From positions 3,865,001-3,929,000 of the forward strand of contig NZ_CP121634.1 in assembly GCF_029714945.1 (NCBI RefSeq): a DNA stretch of 64,000 nt, given 5' to 3'. Numbering within the stretch: the stretch's first letter is position 1; each line of letters starts with the position of its first letter. Below the pieces are notes generated by a model. That model saw only the letters and a program-made list of their open reading frames with translations, was not told the origin of the DNA and made no database searches. Shown in pieces: positions 1 through 8,049 of this stretch. The stretch comes from Bradyrhizobium sp. CIAT3101. Lineage in GTDB: Bacteria > Pseudomonadota > Alphaproteobacteria > Rhizobiales > Xanthobacteraceae. Made by a program: the position numbers and the translations under genes.

Positions 1-125
1 TTGTCGAGCACCTGAATCTGGGCGATGCGCAGTGGGCGTGGGACTTGTTGGGCCCGGTGCTAAAGAAAGAATATTTGCAGCTGGTCGATGCCGGCATGGC
101 CAAGCCTTTGCCTTATCTTCGCTAG
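1..125 (+). CDS. C-terminal fragment of an unidentified protein
   Basis: An open frame enters from the left edge and ends at TAG 123-125. It leaves about 40 residues, VEHLNLGDAQWAWDLLGPVL followed by a short tail ending PLPYLR. The stretch is helix-like with no recognisable motif. The next gene starts 20 bases later on the same strand, so the two may be co-transcribed. The product cannot be identified from this tail. Confidence 0.55.
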   Translation, partial: VEHLNLGDAQWAWDLLGPVLKKEYLQLVDAGMAKPLPYLR

Positions 126-144
126 CGCAGCCGGTTGAAACGCA

Positions 145-492
145 ATGACCGAATCCGATCCGACCGACGAAATCTCCGACATCGAAGACCGGATCGAGCG
201 CCTCGCCGAGATTGCCGAGCGATGCCGGAAGTACATCCTGGCGTCCAAGATCGCGATCGGCAGCGGCGCGGTGCTGCTCCTGGTCACCATCCTCGGACTG
301 TTTGGACTCGGTCAGACCGCTGCGCTCGGTTCGATCGCGCTGGTGCTTGGCGGCATCGTTTCGCTGGGCTCGAACATCAGCACGTTACGGCAGACGGACG
401 ATGCGATCGGTGCTGCGGAGGCGCGGCGTTCGGCGTTGATCGGCAGGATCGATTTGCGCGTGGTTGCCGATACGCCGATGAAGCTGGTGTAG
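145..492 (+). CDS. Small inner-membrane protein with two TM helices, function unknown
   Basis: 115 residues. The acidic N-terminus (about 1-35) looks like a short amphipathic or coiled-coil segment. Two hydrophobic segments follow (about 36-57 and 60-77), with a short tight loop between them, and then a charged, Ala-rich C-terminal helix. This is a hairpin membrane anchor with cytoplasmic ends. No catalytic motif is visible. It lies 20 bases after the truncated upstream gene and is probably in its transcript. Function is unknown. Confidence 0.7.
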   Translation: MTESDPTDEISDIEDRIERLAEIAERCRKYILASKIAIGSGAVLLLVTILGLFGLGQTAALGSIALVLGGIVSLGSNISTLRQTDDAIGAAEARRSALIGRIDLRVVADTPMKLV

Positions 493-501
493 CGCGCTGC
501 C

Positions 502-654
502 TTACGCAGCAGTCTTGAGCGACAGAACCTGCATTTCCGCGCGGCATTCGGCGGCGAACGCCTGCAGTCGTTCGGCGGCTTGCTGGTCGAGGATCGCCTT
601 CGCGAGACGCTCGGCGCGGGCTACTTGCTCTCTGAGATAATCGATGCGGGCCAT
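502..654 (-). CDS. 50-residue helical conserved small protein
   Basis: A short reading frame starting MARIDYLREQVARAERLAKA. It has a strong Shine-Dalgarno (GGAAGGTG) about five bases before the ATG and ends at TAA 504-502. The protein is one long amphipathic helix rich in Ala, Arg, Glu and Gln with a single cysteine. This type of small helical hypothetical protein is, from memory, common in Bradyrhizobium. It converges on the membrane-protein gene to its left. Function is unknown. The start is well supported by the ribosome site. Confidence 0.65.
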   Translation of the reverse strand: MARIDYLREQVARAERLAKAILDQQAAERLQAFAAECRAEMQVLSLKTAA

Positions 655-763
655 GTGTCACCTTCCGCCGGGATAATTTGAGGCAAATTGCTTCGTTCCA
701 GTGGCCGTGAGTGTATGGCAAACGGCGGGTTAATTGTGTGCGGTGGGTCACGCGGCGCAGGTG

Positions 764-849
764 CGTAGGGCGGATTAGCGAAGCGTAATCCGCCGTCTTT
801 TCGCTATGACGAAGGTGGCGGATTACGGCTTCGCCTAATCCGCCCTACG
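764..849. repeat. Intergenic palindromic repeat (GTAGGGCGGATTAG type)
   Basis: Arms CGTAGGGCGGATTAGCG... and ...CGCCTAATCCGCCCTACG form a long imperfect stem. An inner pair, GTAATCCGCC/GGCGGATTAC, adds to it. The right arm supplies the stop codon (CTA at 845-847 on the plus strand) of the adjacent glutathione S-transferase gene. Confidence 0.75.
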
Positions 850-1489
850 CGTGGGCACGCGCCTTATCTCCCGCGGCGAAATGCGCCATCTGGTCGTCCC
901 GCGCCTTGGCGAACGCCGGACGGCCCGTCGCGCGCGCGACGTAGTTGCGGCAGGCGGGGCTGTCGGCGAGCCCGTCGAAACGTTCGACGATGCGCAGCAC
1001 GTCCGCCATCAGGATGTCGGCGACGGAGAAGGATCCCGCCAGCCACTCGCGGTCGGCCAGCACGCTCTCCATGCGCTTGAGGCGAAGCGTGAGGAAGTCG
1101 TCGAAGAATTTCGATCCCGGCTCGCCCATGAACTTCAGCATCGTCCAGGGCAGGGTCGCCATCTCCACCGAATTGAGCGCGCCGAACACCCATTCCGTGG
1201 CTTCACTCCGGCGGCGCGGATCGGCCGGCAGCAGCTTCTCGCTGAGCCCGCCGAGATGCAGCAGGATTGCGCCGGTCTCGAAGATCGAGAGATCGCCATC
1301 GGTCAGCCATGGCGCCTGGCCGAACGGCTGGTGCGCCAGATGCGCAGGCCCGCGGTCGTCGAACGGCGTGCTGGCAACGCGATAGGGCAGGGCACCTTCC
1401 TCGAGCGCCCAGCGCACCCTGAGGTCGCGGACATAGCCGCGCGGCGGCGGGGGAACCCAGTCGTAGGTGATCAAGGTGAGGTCGGGCAT
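845..1489 (-). CDS. Glutathione S-transferase family protein
   Basis: 214 residues from the ATG at 1489, which has GGAGA about eight bases upstream; longer starts lack this. The N-terminal thioredoxin-like domain (about 1-80) reads LTLITYDW...RVRWALEEG, then ...GQAPWLTDGDLSIFETGAIL, matching the GST cis-Pro/ESxAI region (here FETGAI). The all-helical C-terminal domain contains the N-capping stretch FSVADILMADVLRI, typical of GSTs. It probably conjugates or reduces small electrophiles in the cytosol using glutathione; the substrate is unknown. The last codon and stop overlap the arm of a palindromic repeat, suggesting the repeat inserted at or evolved into the 3' end. Confidence 0.9.
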   Translation of the reverse strand: MPDLTLITYDWVPPPPRGYVRDLRVRWALEEGALPYRVASTPFDDRGPAHLAHQPFGQAPWLTDGDLSIFETGAILLHLGGLSEKLLPADPRRRSEATEWVFGALNSVEMATLPWTMLKFMGEPGSKFFDDFLTLRLKRMESVLADREWLAGSFSVADILMADVLRIVERFDGLADSPACRNYVARATGRPAFAKARDDQMAHFAAGDKARAHA

Positions 1490-1577
1490 GTGGCGTCTCC
1501 GTGCTGTCCTAGGCATAGGACGGATGGAGGCGCCGCGTTCCGACAACGGAGAGATGTTTTTCTCCACGGGCGGAACC

Positions 1578-1668
1578 CGTAGGGTGGGCAAAGCGGAGCG
1601 TGCCCACGACTTCTCCCGACGGCTAAAAGATCGTGGGCACGGCGCAAGTGCGCCTTTGCCACCCTACG
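1578..1668. repeat. Palindromic repeat, GTAGGGTGGGCAAAG family, copy 1
   Basis: Outer arms CGTAGGGTGGGCAAAG and CTTTGCCACCCTACG pair, as do inner GTGCCCACGA and TCGTGGGCAC. Related copies occur at 15419-15495 and 16731-16817. All three are intergenic. Confidence 0.8.
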
Positions 1669-1682
1669 GGGCGCCGTCCGCG

Positions 1683-2141
1683 CTATCGGCAGGCCGGGTA
1701 GCCGAAACGCTTGACGATGTCGCTTCCCGAAATCGAATGAAACGCGAAGGTGTCCATGAAATGGTTCTCAGTGACGTATTGGCGCAAGGCCGCGTTGTAG
1801 GTGCTGGCCATCTGTTGCGTGCGCGCGGGGCTGAGGATGCCCTTTTTCATGGAGCCGCCGGCGTGAAACAACAAGGTCGCGCCTGGCGTGACGCAGACAT
1901 TGTGGATCGACAGGAACATGGTGCAGGCGGATTGGCAGTGGCTGTCGATGCGGAAGCGCTCGCCCGACGCGTTGTACTGCTGGATCACCGCGAGAAAGTG
2001 ATCAAACTCGGCCGGAGTGGCCGCGCCGTAGCCCATGTGCAGCGACGATACGGAGCCGTCGGCGTAAGCCTGATGTCCCGCCAGCCAACAGAACATGCAA
2101 AGAAATCCAAGCGCTCGCGTCAATCGCTTCCATTTGTTCAA
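1683..2141 (-). CDS. Exported ClpP-like serine protease-fold protein (COG3904 type)
   Basis: 152 residues. An N-terminal signal peptide (about 1-27, MNKWKRLTRALGF...YADG) precedes a small domain. The core CQSACTMFL, followed about 22 residues later by LLFHAGG, matches the CxSACT...GxH pattern of periplasmic ClpP-like proteins. Ser71 would be the nucleophile and His93 the base. Cysteines C69, C73 and C83 frame the active site and may form a disulfide. A paralogue with the same layout lies at 32603-33049. It presumably acts in the periplasm; the substrate is unknown. The family assignment is from motif memory and activity is inferred. Confidence 0.7.
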   Translation of the reverse strand: MNKWKRLTRALGFLCMFCWLAGHQAYADGSVSSLHMGYGAATPAEFDHFLAVIQQYNASGERFRIDSHCQSACTMFLSIHNVCVTPGATLLFHAGGSMKKGILSPARTQQMASTYNAALRQYVTENHFMDTFAFHSISGSDIVKRFGYPACR

Positions 2142-2192
2142 AGCGGTCTCCTCATGAGGTTGGTGGAAATTGATGTCGTGCGCGATGCGTCG

Positions 2193-4151
2193 TTATTGTC
2201 CAAGCTTCGCGAGCTTGCCTTGCTTGGCGGCTTCCACCGCGCGCTCGGCATCCTCCGGCAGCAATATCCGCTCCGCCACCTGCCGCGCCGCCTCCCGCTT
2301 CACCGCCGCCACATAGGCGCCGTCATCGGCGTAGCGCTCCGCAATCGACAGCCGGGGATCGCGCACCTCTTTCCGCGCGGCCTCGGTCGGTGCGAACGGC
2401 ACGACCGCGCCCTGCAAGGGATAGAGCGCCGTCGGGCCAAATCCGATCGCGCGCGGATTCCATGCGGCGTAGGTCGCGCGCGGCACGGCGAGCGCGAGCT
2501 GGCGAATGCCTGCGATGGCCATGCCGTCATCGTCGGCCTTGGGCACGAACACGGGATAGTGGCCGATCTCCTTCGGCGGCAGCACGCTCTGGTCGGAGAA
2601 GGCGGCGAGCGTGTGGATGCCGGCATAGGGCAGGCCGGGGATATCCGTCGGCACGGCGCCTTTCGCCGCAACCAGCGTGCCGTGCGCGCGCATGGGGACG
2701 CGGCTTGCGGGCGGCCTGGTGCCGTCGCTGATCCAGGCGTTGAGGTCGGTGAGCAGCGCGCGCATCGGCATGCCTGCATGCATCGGGTTCTGCGGCAGCG
2801 ACATCGCCGGCAGGCCCTTCTTCATTACATCAGTCGCTTCCGCGAAATGCGGCGTGCCCGCGATCATGTAGGCGCGGACGTTGTCGGGCAGGTCGAGGTG
2901 GTTGCCGGCGAGGTCGGTGACCAGCAGCGAGGCGTGCGAGGCCCACCATTCGTGCTCGCTGTCGGTCTGCATCACCTTGGGGCAGGTGACGGAGAGCGAG
3001 CAGCGGCGCAGCACGCCGTCGGTCTTGCCGGAATAGGGATCGCTCAGCGTCGCATAGGTGAAGGGAAAGAGATCGGCCTGCCACGCCGGATCCTGCATGT
3101 GGCGCGGGTTGCGGCCGGGCTGGCCGAAGCGGACATTGGTGGCCATGCGCCGCGTGCCCGCGACATGCGGCATCAAGCCGTCGAACACCATGCGGCCCCC
3201 AAGATCCTCGTTGAAGCCGAGATAGAGGAAGTCGCGCAGGAAGCGGCCGGATTGCGAGACGCCGAAACCAATGGCGCGGCTGACCGACGGATGCAGGCCG
3301 TCGAGCAGCGGGTTGGCCTGCGTTTCGTCGTGGCGGAGGAAGCTGACGACGTCGCGCACGGCGGCATAGCCCATGCCGAGCGGGACCGGATCGCGCGCGG
3401 TGTAGGTGACCTCGTAGAGCGCACCGGCGTCAAAGCCGTCGGGCCGGGTGATCTCCACGGTGTTGGGATCGACGAGCTTTGCGGAGAGACCTGGCGGCGT
3501 CTGCCGCGCATCGGCCCAGGCGGCGCGGACGGTGACGTTGAGGTTGGCGGCGTCCGCGGCGGGCCAGGTCAGCGTCGCGCGCGCCGGGCTCGCCGTCGTG
3601 TCGAACACGAACTCTTCGCGCGCAGGACCGCTGATGTTCTTGATCACCGGCGCGCTCATCGCGAGCTGCCCCGGCTTGGAGGGGATGTCGCCCTGCCAGC
3701 CGACCCAGACCATCGTAAAGCCCTGGCGGTGCAGGAAGCCGATGCCGGCGTCCTCGGCCTTGTCGGCATTGTTGGCGCCGGGCTGGGCGGAATCGTCGAA
3801 CAATTGCGGCGCGAGTTTTCTGCCGCGATTGGGCACGTCCAATAGCAGCGTGCCGTTGCCGTGCGCAGGATCGGTCGGCCGCAGGATCACGACATCGGCG
3901 GTGGCCTCGACCTTGCCGTCGGAATTGCGCGGCGCCAGCGCGAGATCGGTGATGACGGCGTTGCGGTCGTCGGCCGGATTGAGCGCGAAGGTCGCGCGCG
4001 CGGTGATGCGCTCATAGGTGCCGACATTGCCGAAGCTGCGCCCGGCGAAGGCGGGCACGCGCTCGGTGATATCGAATCGGACGATCTCGGCGCGCGAGGC
4101 GAGGGGAAGGAGGCCAGCGATCGCGATGATGCCCGTGATGATCCTGCGCAT
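2193..4151 (-). CDS. Exported alpha/beta-hydrolase-domain protein (Abhydrolase_10 type)
   Basis: 652 residues from the ATG at 4151, preceded by GGAAGGAC. The signal peptide is MRRIITGIIAIAGLLPLASRA. The large secreted body contains VILRPTDPAHGNGTLLLDVPN near the N-terminus and the probable nucleophile elbow GFGVSQSGRFLRDFLYLGFN, where GxSxSGR is typical of this family. The late segments YMIAGTPHF and GIRQLALAVPRATY fit the same large hypothetical-esterase family. It probably hydrolyses an ester or amide in the periplasm or outside the cell; the substrate is unknown. A longer upstream reading frame exists but lacks a ribosome site. It may be co-transcribed with the ClpP-like gene 51 bases downstream. 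Confidence 0.8.
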   Translation of the reverse strand: MRRIITGIIAIAGLLPLASRAEIVRFDITERVPAFAGRSFGNVGTYERITARATFALNPADDRNAVITDLALAPRNSDGKVEATADVVILRPTDPAHGNGTLLLDVPNRGRKLAPQLFDDSAQPGANNADKAEDAGIGFLHRQGFTMVWVGWQGDIPSKPGQLAMSAPVIKNISGPAREEFVFDTTASPARATLTWPAADAANLNVTVRAAWADARQTPPGLSAKLVDPNTVEITRPDGFDAGALYEVTYTARDPVPLGMGYAAVRDVVSFLRHDETQANPLLDGLHPSVSRAIGFGVSQSGRFLRDFLYLGFNEDLGGRMVFDGLMPHVAGTRRMATNVRFGQPGRNPRHMQDPAWQADLFPFTYATLSDPYSGKTDGVLRRCSLSVTCPKVMQTDSEHEWWASHASLLVTDLAGNHLDLPDNVRAYMIAGTPHFAEATDVMKKGLPAMSLPQNPMHAGMPMRALLTDLNAWISDGTRPPASRVPMRAHGTLVAAKGAVPTDIPGLPYAGIHTLAAFSDQSVLPPKEIGHYPVFVPKADDDGMAIAGIRQLALAVPRATYAAWNPRAIGFGPTALYPLQGAVVPFAPTEAARKEVRDPRLSIAERYADDGAYVAAVKREAARQVAERILLPEDAERAVEAAKQGKLAKLGQ

Positions 4152-4402
4152 GGCGGTCCTTCCCTGATGTCGCGCGCTCGTCATGTTCCGTCGCGCTGGC
4201 TTTTTGTTGCCGGCACTATAACCAGCTATGCTGCGGCCAAACAACAGGACGCGATGTTGGAAGGCGATGCGCTGGTTTGCGACGTAGCGCGCCTCTCTGA
4301 CAGCATTGCAATGAACCTGAACGCGCGATTCAGCGGCAGTTCATGTCGCGAGCCCGAGACTTCCTCTTGCATCATGCAACGCTCGCCCGAGAGGAAGAAG
4401 TC

Positions 4403-4699
4403 ATGGAACGCCGCAATTTTCTGAAACTCGCCATCGGCGTCGCGGCCGGTGCGGCCGCATTCTCTGCCGCCGCGCAGGCCGCGCCGCTGGCGCCGCAGCC
4501 GCTCGGTAATGGCGGCATGCCGCTCGCCAATCCAAACGCTCATCCCGCCGTCACCAGCAGCGAGGAAGCAGCCCAGCTCAAGCCCGAGCAGGTGCACTGG
4601 CATGGCGGCGGTCGCTGGCATCACCGTCACTGGGGATGGCGCCACCGTCATTGGGGCTGGCGCCGACGCTGGCACCGCCGCCACTGGCGTCACTGGTAA
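4403..4699 (+). CDS. Small Tat-signal protein with His/Trp/Arg-rich tail
   Basis: 98 residues. The start ATG has GAGGAAG seven bases upstream. The N-terminus MERRNFLKLAIGVAAGAAAF carries a textbook twin-arginine motif (RRNFLK), a hydrophobic core and an A-x-A cleavage site (AQAA). The mature part is Pro/Ala-rich to about residue 66. The last 30 residues contain almost only His, Trp, Arg and Gly, in tandem HRHWGWR-like units. A folded or cofactor-loaded export route with such a tail suggests metal or heme binding, but that is inference. A hairpin terminator follows. No known family is recognised beyond the Tat signal. Confidence 0.75.
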   Translation: MERRNFLKLAIGVAAGAAAFSAAAQAAPLAPQPLGNGGMPLANPNAHPAVTSSEEAAQLKPEQVHWHGGGRWHHRHWGWRHRHWGWRRRWHRRHWRHW

Positions 4700-4707
4700 A
4701 GCCACGC

Positions 4708-4753
4708 GTGAACTGAAAAGGCCTGAACTGAAAAAGCCTGGACTGAAAAAGGG
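4708..4753 (+). repeat. Three tandem ~16-bp repeats (CTGAAAAAGCCTG unit)
   Basis: AACTGAAAAGGCCTG, AACTGAAAAAGCCTG and GACTGAAAAAGGGG follow each other directly between the stop codon of the Tat-signal gene and its terminator. They are non-coding and probably arose by slippage. Confidence 0.6.
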
Positions 4754-4779
4754 GATCGCGATGGCGATCCCCTTTTTTC
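4746..4779 (+). terminator. Rho-independent terminator
   Basis: Stem GGGGATCGC/GCGATCCCC with a 3-4 base loop is followed by CTTTTTT, just after the Tat-signal small-protein gene. It is a strong hairpin with a T-run and is likely functional. Confidence 0.85.
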
Positions 4780-4835
4780 ATGTGCCAAGTTTCCTTGCGC
4801 CAAGCCTCTCAAACGAACCAAGCCTCTCAAACGAA

Positions 4836-4868
4836 AATGGCCGCGCAGGCTGATCCCGCGCGGCCATT
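4836..4868 (-). terminator. Rho-independent terminator for the GCG_CRPN-like gene
   Basis: Perfect arms AATGGCCGCGC/GCGCGGCCATT surround an 11-base loop. Read on the minus strand, the stem is followed by TTTTCGTTT, which terminates the gene at 4885-5130. The adjacent 17-base direct repeat CAAGCCTCTCAAACGAA (two copies, about 4801-4835) separates the two convergent terminators. Confidence 0.75.
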
Positions 4869-4884
4869 TCGCAAGTGCGAAAGA

Positions 4885-5130
4885 TCAGAACGGGCGGCAG
4901 CGGCCGGCGTACCAGCGGAAGCCATAGGGGCACACGCGCGGACGCACGACGACGACCGGCGGAGCGACGACGACCGGGGCGGGGGCCACGACCACGGGAC
5001 CACCCATCGGACGGCAGCCGCCATAGGGGCCGCGGTACCAGCCCGGGCCGCAGCCACCGGCGGCGCTGGCCGCCTCGCTGAAGCCGACGACCGCGCTGGC
5101 GAGCATCACGGCGGCAAACAGATATTTCAT
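4885..5130 (-). CDS. Small secreted Cys/Gly/Pro/Val-rich protein (GCG_CRPN-like)
   Basis: 81 residues from the ATG at 5130, preceded by AAGGAAGA. The signal peptide (about 1-23) ends at SAAG. The mature protein begins GCGPGWYRGPYGGCRP, the GC(G)...CRP signature of small secreted rhizobial proteins. A PVVVAPAPVVVAPPVVVV low-complexity linker and a second Cys pair (CPYGFRWYAGRCRPF) follow. Four cysteines in two pairs suggest two small disulfide loops. It is secreted or periplasmic; function is unknown. It has its own terminator and is monocistronic. Confidence 0.75.
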   Translation of the reverse strand: MKYLFAAVMLASAVVGFSEAASAAGGCGPGWYRGPYGGCRPMGGPVVVAPAPVVVAPPVVVVRPRVCPYGFRWYAGRCRPF

Positions 5131-5336
5131 GTGATCTTCCTTCTGGTCCTTGGGGGGCAAAGTCTCTGAGGGTAGACTAGGGGGCTTGGCGCTTGCGGCG
5201 CACAATGAATCAAACCATACGATTCGACATGTTAATTTTTGCGACATGTCGGCACGGCGCGATCCAAACCTGCCAATCATGACCTGAATGCGGCATGAAC
5301 ATTGTCCGCGTACGGCCTCGCGCGACATGAATGGCG

Positions 5337-6344
5337 CTAGTGGCCGAGGAATCCCAGCACCAGCTCCTTGTACTTGTCGGGCGCCTCCAGGAAGACGAGG
5401 TGGCCCGTGTCCGGAATGACTTCAGCCCGCGCATTCGGCATCTTCGCCGCGAACGCTTTTGCCAGCTCGGCATTCTGCCCCATCTTGGGCCGCAGCGCCT
5501 CAGGCGCATTCGGCCGGCCTGGTGCGTTGTGGTCGTCGGCGCCCATGATGAACAGCGTCGGCTCGGTGATGAGCGGAATCTCATGCGCGACCGGCTCGCG
5601 ATAGATCATCTGGCCGGATGAGACGAAGGCGCGCAGCCAGCGCGGATAATCGGGGCTGCCCTTGATGTTGAAGCGGGCGTCGATGAACGGCGTGATGGCG
5701 TCGCCCGGCAGCTTGATCGCGTAATTGGTCTGGAGCTGTTTCCGGTAGTCGTCGGCGGTGAGCTTGTCCTCGGTCTCGATGATCTTTTCGGTCGGCGTCG
5801 GCGGCACGTAGAGGCGATAATCCTCGAGCCCGATTGGCGCGGTCAGCACCAGATGCGCGACGCGATCGGGATAGGCACGCGCGATGCGCACGCCCAGCAT
5901 GCCGCCGAGCGAATGCGCGACGACATCGGCCTTGTTGATCTCTAAGTGATCGAGCAGCGCGATGGTGTTGCGTGCCAGATTGTCGAAATGCAGTTCGCCG
6001 GTGGGCTTGGACGATTTGCCGAAGCCGATCTGGTCCGGCACCACGACGCGATAGCCGGCGTCGGTGAGCATCTTGATGACAGGCGCCCAATAGCTCGACG
6101 GGAAATTGCGTCCATGCAGCAGCACCACGGTGCGGCCGTTCGGCTGCGCCGGCGCGACGTCCATATAGGCCATGCTGAGCTGCTCGCCGTCATTGACCAC
6201 GGGCAGCAGGTGCACGGGATAGGGATAGGCAAAGCCTTCGAGCGCGATGCCATAGGGCTCGCGTTGGGGCGTGTCGGCGGCGTGCGCGATGAGCGGGGAA
6301 GCGAGCAGGGCGGCGGCGAGGGCGGCCGGGAGGATGCGGATCAT
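5337..6344 (-). CDS. Exported alpha/beta hydrolase
   Basis: 335 residues. The signal peptide is MIRILPAALAAALLASPLIAHA. The hydrolase core has the oxyanion-hole segment VVLLHGRNFP, the nucleophile elbow VVAHSLGGMLG (Ser in AHSLGG), the acid region LFIMGADDHNAPG and the catalytic His in PDTGHLVFLE. The family is typically about 280-340 residues. The enzyme is probably periplasmic with an unknown ester or epoxide substrate. It is transcribed leftward, alone, in a gene-sparse setting beside an ArsR-type regulator of the same orientation. Confidence 0.9.
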   Translation of the reverse strand: MIRILPAALAAALLASPLIAHAADTPQREPYGIALEGFAYPYPVHLLPVVNDGEQLSMAYMDVAPAQPNGRTVVLLHGRNFPSSYWAPVIKMLTDAGYRVVVPDQIGFGKSSKPTGELHFDNLARNTIALLDHLEINKADVVAHSLGGMLGVRIARAYPDRVAHLVLTAPIGLEDYRLYVPPTPTEKIIETEDKLTADDYRKQLQTNYAIKLPGDAITPFIDARFNIKGSPDYPRWLRAFVSSGQMIYREPVAHEIPLITEPTLFIMGADDHNAPGRPNAPEALRPKMGQNAELAKAFAAKMPNARAEVIPDTGHLVFLEAPDKYKELVLGFLGH

Positions 6345-6445
6345 GGAGGTCTCTGGCGGTCACGGAATGACGTTCGCATAACCGCGTGGATGGCCGGGTC
6401 AAGCCCGGCCATGACGACTGTGAGTGTCCACACGCAAACGTGTTG

Positions 6446-7144
6446 TCAGTCTTTCTCACCGCCGAACAGCGCCGCAAACTGCTTCTCGCCGGTGCGGGTG
6501 AAATTCACCACGCGGCTGCCGGGTGTGGCGTCGCGTGCGGCCCATTTCAGCTCGGCGAAACGCTGCATCATCGCGGCGCCAAGCGTGCCGGCGAGATGGT
6601 GACGCCGCTCGCTCCAGTCGAGACAGGCCTTGCAGACGGGACGGCGCGGGTGGCTGAGCATGTCAGGCGAGATCTGCACATTCTTGGCGAGGAAACGCTC
6701 GCCCTCGGCGGTCAGCTCGATGTCCTGCTTTTTCTGCCTGACCAGGTTTCGTGCGCGCAAGGAATCCAGCATCTGCACGCCGAGATCGCCGGCGAGATGG
6801 TCGTAGCAGATCCGCGCGCGGCGCAGCGCGGGATCCTTCGGCCCGGTGCGCACGCGCATGTGGCCGGTGCGTGCGGCGAGCCCCGCAAGACCTTCGAGCA
6901 CGCCGGCGACGTCGTCGTCGGTGAGGCGGTAGTAGCGGTGGCGGCCCTGCTTCTCCGGCTCGACCAGCCCGCCGGCCTCGAGCTTTGCCAGATGCGAGCT
7001 CGCGGTCTGCGGCGTGATGCCGGCCTCCTGCGCGAGCTCGCTTGCCGTGAGCGCGCGTCCGTTCATCAGCGCCGTGAGCATGTTGGCGCGGGCGGGATCG
7101 CCGACCAGCGCGGCGACCATGGCGATGTCGGGACCTGATTTCAT
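6446..7144 (-). CDS. ArsR-family transcriptional regulator (large form)
   Basis: 232 residues from the ATG at 7144; the ribosome site is weak. The N-terminal winged helix (about 1-95) contains DPARANMLTALMNGRALTAS, then ELAQEAGITPQTASSHLAKL as the recognition helix and HRYYRL as the wing. The C-terminal extension of about 130 residues carries the Cys pair RRPVCKACLDWSERRHHLAG and ends TRTGEKQFAALFG. This layout is seen in ArsR-like regulators with a C-terminal CxxC segment that may sense metal or redox state. The target is unknown; the closest downstream gene is the alpha/beta hydrolase. Confidence 0.85.
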   Translation of the reverse strand: MKSGPDIAMVAALVGDPARANMLTALMNGRALTASELAQEAGITPQTASSHLAKLEAGGLVEPEKQGRHRYYRLTDDDVAGVLEGLAGLAARTGHMRVRTGPKDPALRRARICYDHLAGDLGVQMLDSLRARNLVRQKKQDIELTAEGERFLAKNVQISPDMLSHPRRPVCKACLDWSERRHHLAGTLGAAMMQRFAELKWAARDATPGSRVVNFTRTGEKQFAALFGGEKD

Positions 7145-7239
7145 GCTTCGATGGTAGCCGAAGCATTGTGGTCGGGCAAGGGCGTAGCGTGTCTCACATC
7201 GTTGTTGCGAACGAACAGCGAAGCGAAACAGCAAGCCCG

Positions 7240-7344
7240 ATCCTCACCCTGAGGAGCGCGCTCTTGCGCGCGTCTCGAAGGGCGAGGCCACCGGCCGGGC
7301 CTTCATCCTTCGAGACGCGCGTTCCGCGCTCCTCAGGATGAGGA
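7240..7344. repeat. Palindromic repeat (CCTGAGGAGCGCGC type)
   Basis: Arms TCACCCTGAGGAGCGCGC..GTCTCGAAGG and CCTTCGAGACGCGC..GCTCCTCAGGATGA form a roughly 100-base imperfect hairpin between the ArsR gene and the NIPSNAP gene. It is non-coding. Confidence 0.8.
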
Positions 7345-7366
7345 GCACACACAGGAGAACCCCAGC

Positions 7367-7675
7367 ATGTCCGTCACCGTCTTCATCCGCTATCAGCTCG
7401 ATCCCTTCAAGCGCGCGCAGTTCGAGGAGTATTCGAAGCGCTGGCTCACCATCATCCCGAAATGCGGCGGCGACCTGATCGGCTATTTCATGCCGCATGA
7501 GGGCACCAACAACATCGCGTTCGCGCTGATCACGTTCGAAAGCCTGGCTGCCTACGAGGCCTATCGCGCGCGACTGCGTCAGGATGCCGAGGGCATGGCC
7601 AATTTCCATTTCGCCGAGGACAACAAATTCATCCTCGCGGAAGAGCGCACCTTCCTGCGCAAGGTGGTACTGTAA
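7367..7675 (+). CDS. NIPSNAP-family protein
   Basis: 102 residues, with an AGGAG ribosome site ten bases upstream. It is a single ferredoxin-like alpha-beta dimeric-barrel domain. [20 protein letters not shown] at the N-terminus and [18 protein letters not shown] are typical of NIPSNAP proteins. The role is uncertain; such domains bind or oxidise small molecules or act as homodimers. It is first in a tight three-gene run with an ABM-domain protein and a PEP-mutase-like enzyme, which suggests a shared pathway. Confidence 0.85.
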   Translation: MSVTVFIRYQLDPFKRAQFEEYSKRWLTIIPKCGGDLIGYFMPHEGTNNIAFALITFESLAAYEAYRARLRQDAEGMANFHFAEDNKFILAEERTFLRKVVL

Positions 7676-7698
7676 CGAACCAACAGCAGGAGCCGCCC

Positions 7699-8049
7699 AT
7701 GATCGCCGTGATCTTCGAAGTCTGGCCGAAGCCGGAACATCGCCAGGACTATTTCGACCTCGCGGCCGATCTGAAGCCGATCCTGCAAACCATCGACGGC
7801 TTCATCTCGGTCGAGCGTTTTGAAAGCCTGACCGAGAAGGGCAAGGTCCTGTCGCTGTCGTTCTGGCGCGACGAGGCCGCAGTCCAGGCCTGGCGCAACA
7901 CGATGGAGCACCGCCGCACCCAGGCCAAGGGCAGGGCCAAGATCTTCGCCGACTATCACCTGCGCATCGCCAGCGTCGTCCGTGACTACGGCATGACCGA
8001 TCGCGAGCAGGCACCGAAGGACAGCCGCGCCGTGCACGACGCGCACTAG
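7699..8049 (+). CDS. Antibiotic-biosynthesis-monooxygenase (ABM) domain protein
   Basis: 116 residues, starting 24 bases after the NIPSNAP gene with AGGAG upstream. It reads MIAVIFEVWPKPEHRQDYFD at the N-terminus. GFISVERFESL and LSLSFWRDEAAVQAW with a following HRR are ABM-fold hallmarks. It is likely a dimeric alpha-beta-barrel monooxygenase or small-molecule binder. A 20-base tandem duplication covers its 3' end, so the stop-codon neighbourhood GCGCACTAGCGCTGCC is present twice. Confidence 0.85.
   Translation: MIAVIFEVWPKPEHRQDYFDLAADLKPILQTIDGFISVERFESLTEKGKVLSLSFWRDEAAVQAWRNTMEHRRTQAKGRAKIFADYHLRIASVVRDYGMTDREQAPKDSRAVHDAH

Noticed and set aside
1467..3845. 792-codon open frame on the plus strand
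   Set aside because: Lies antisense to the GST, ClpP-like and alpha/beta-hydrolase genes, which have signal peptides, motifs and ribosome sites. GC-rich DNA gives such long shadow frames.
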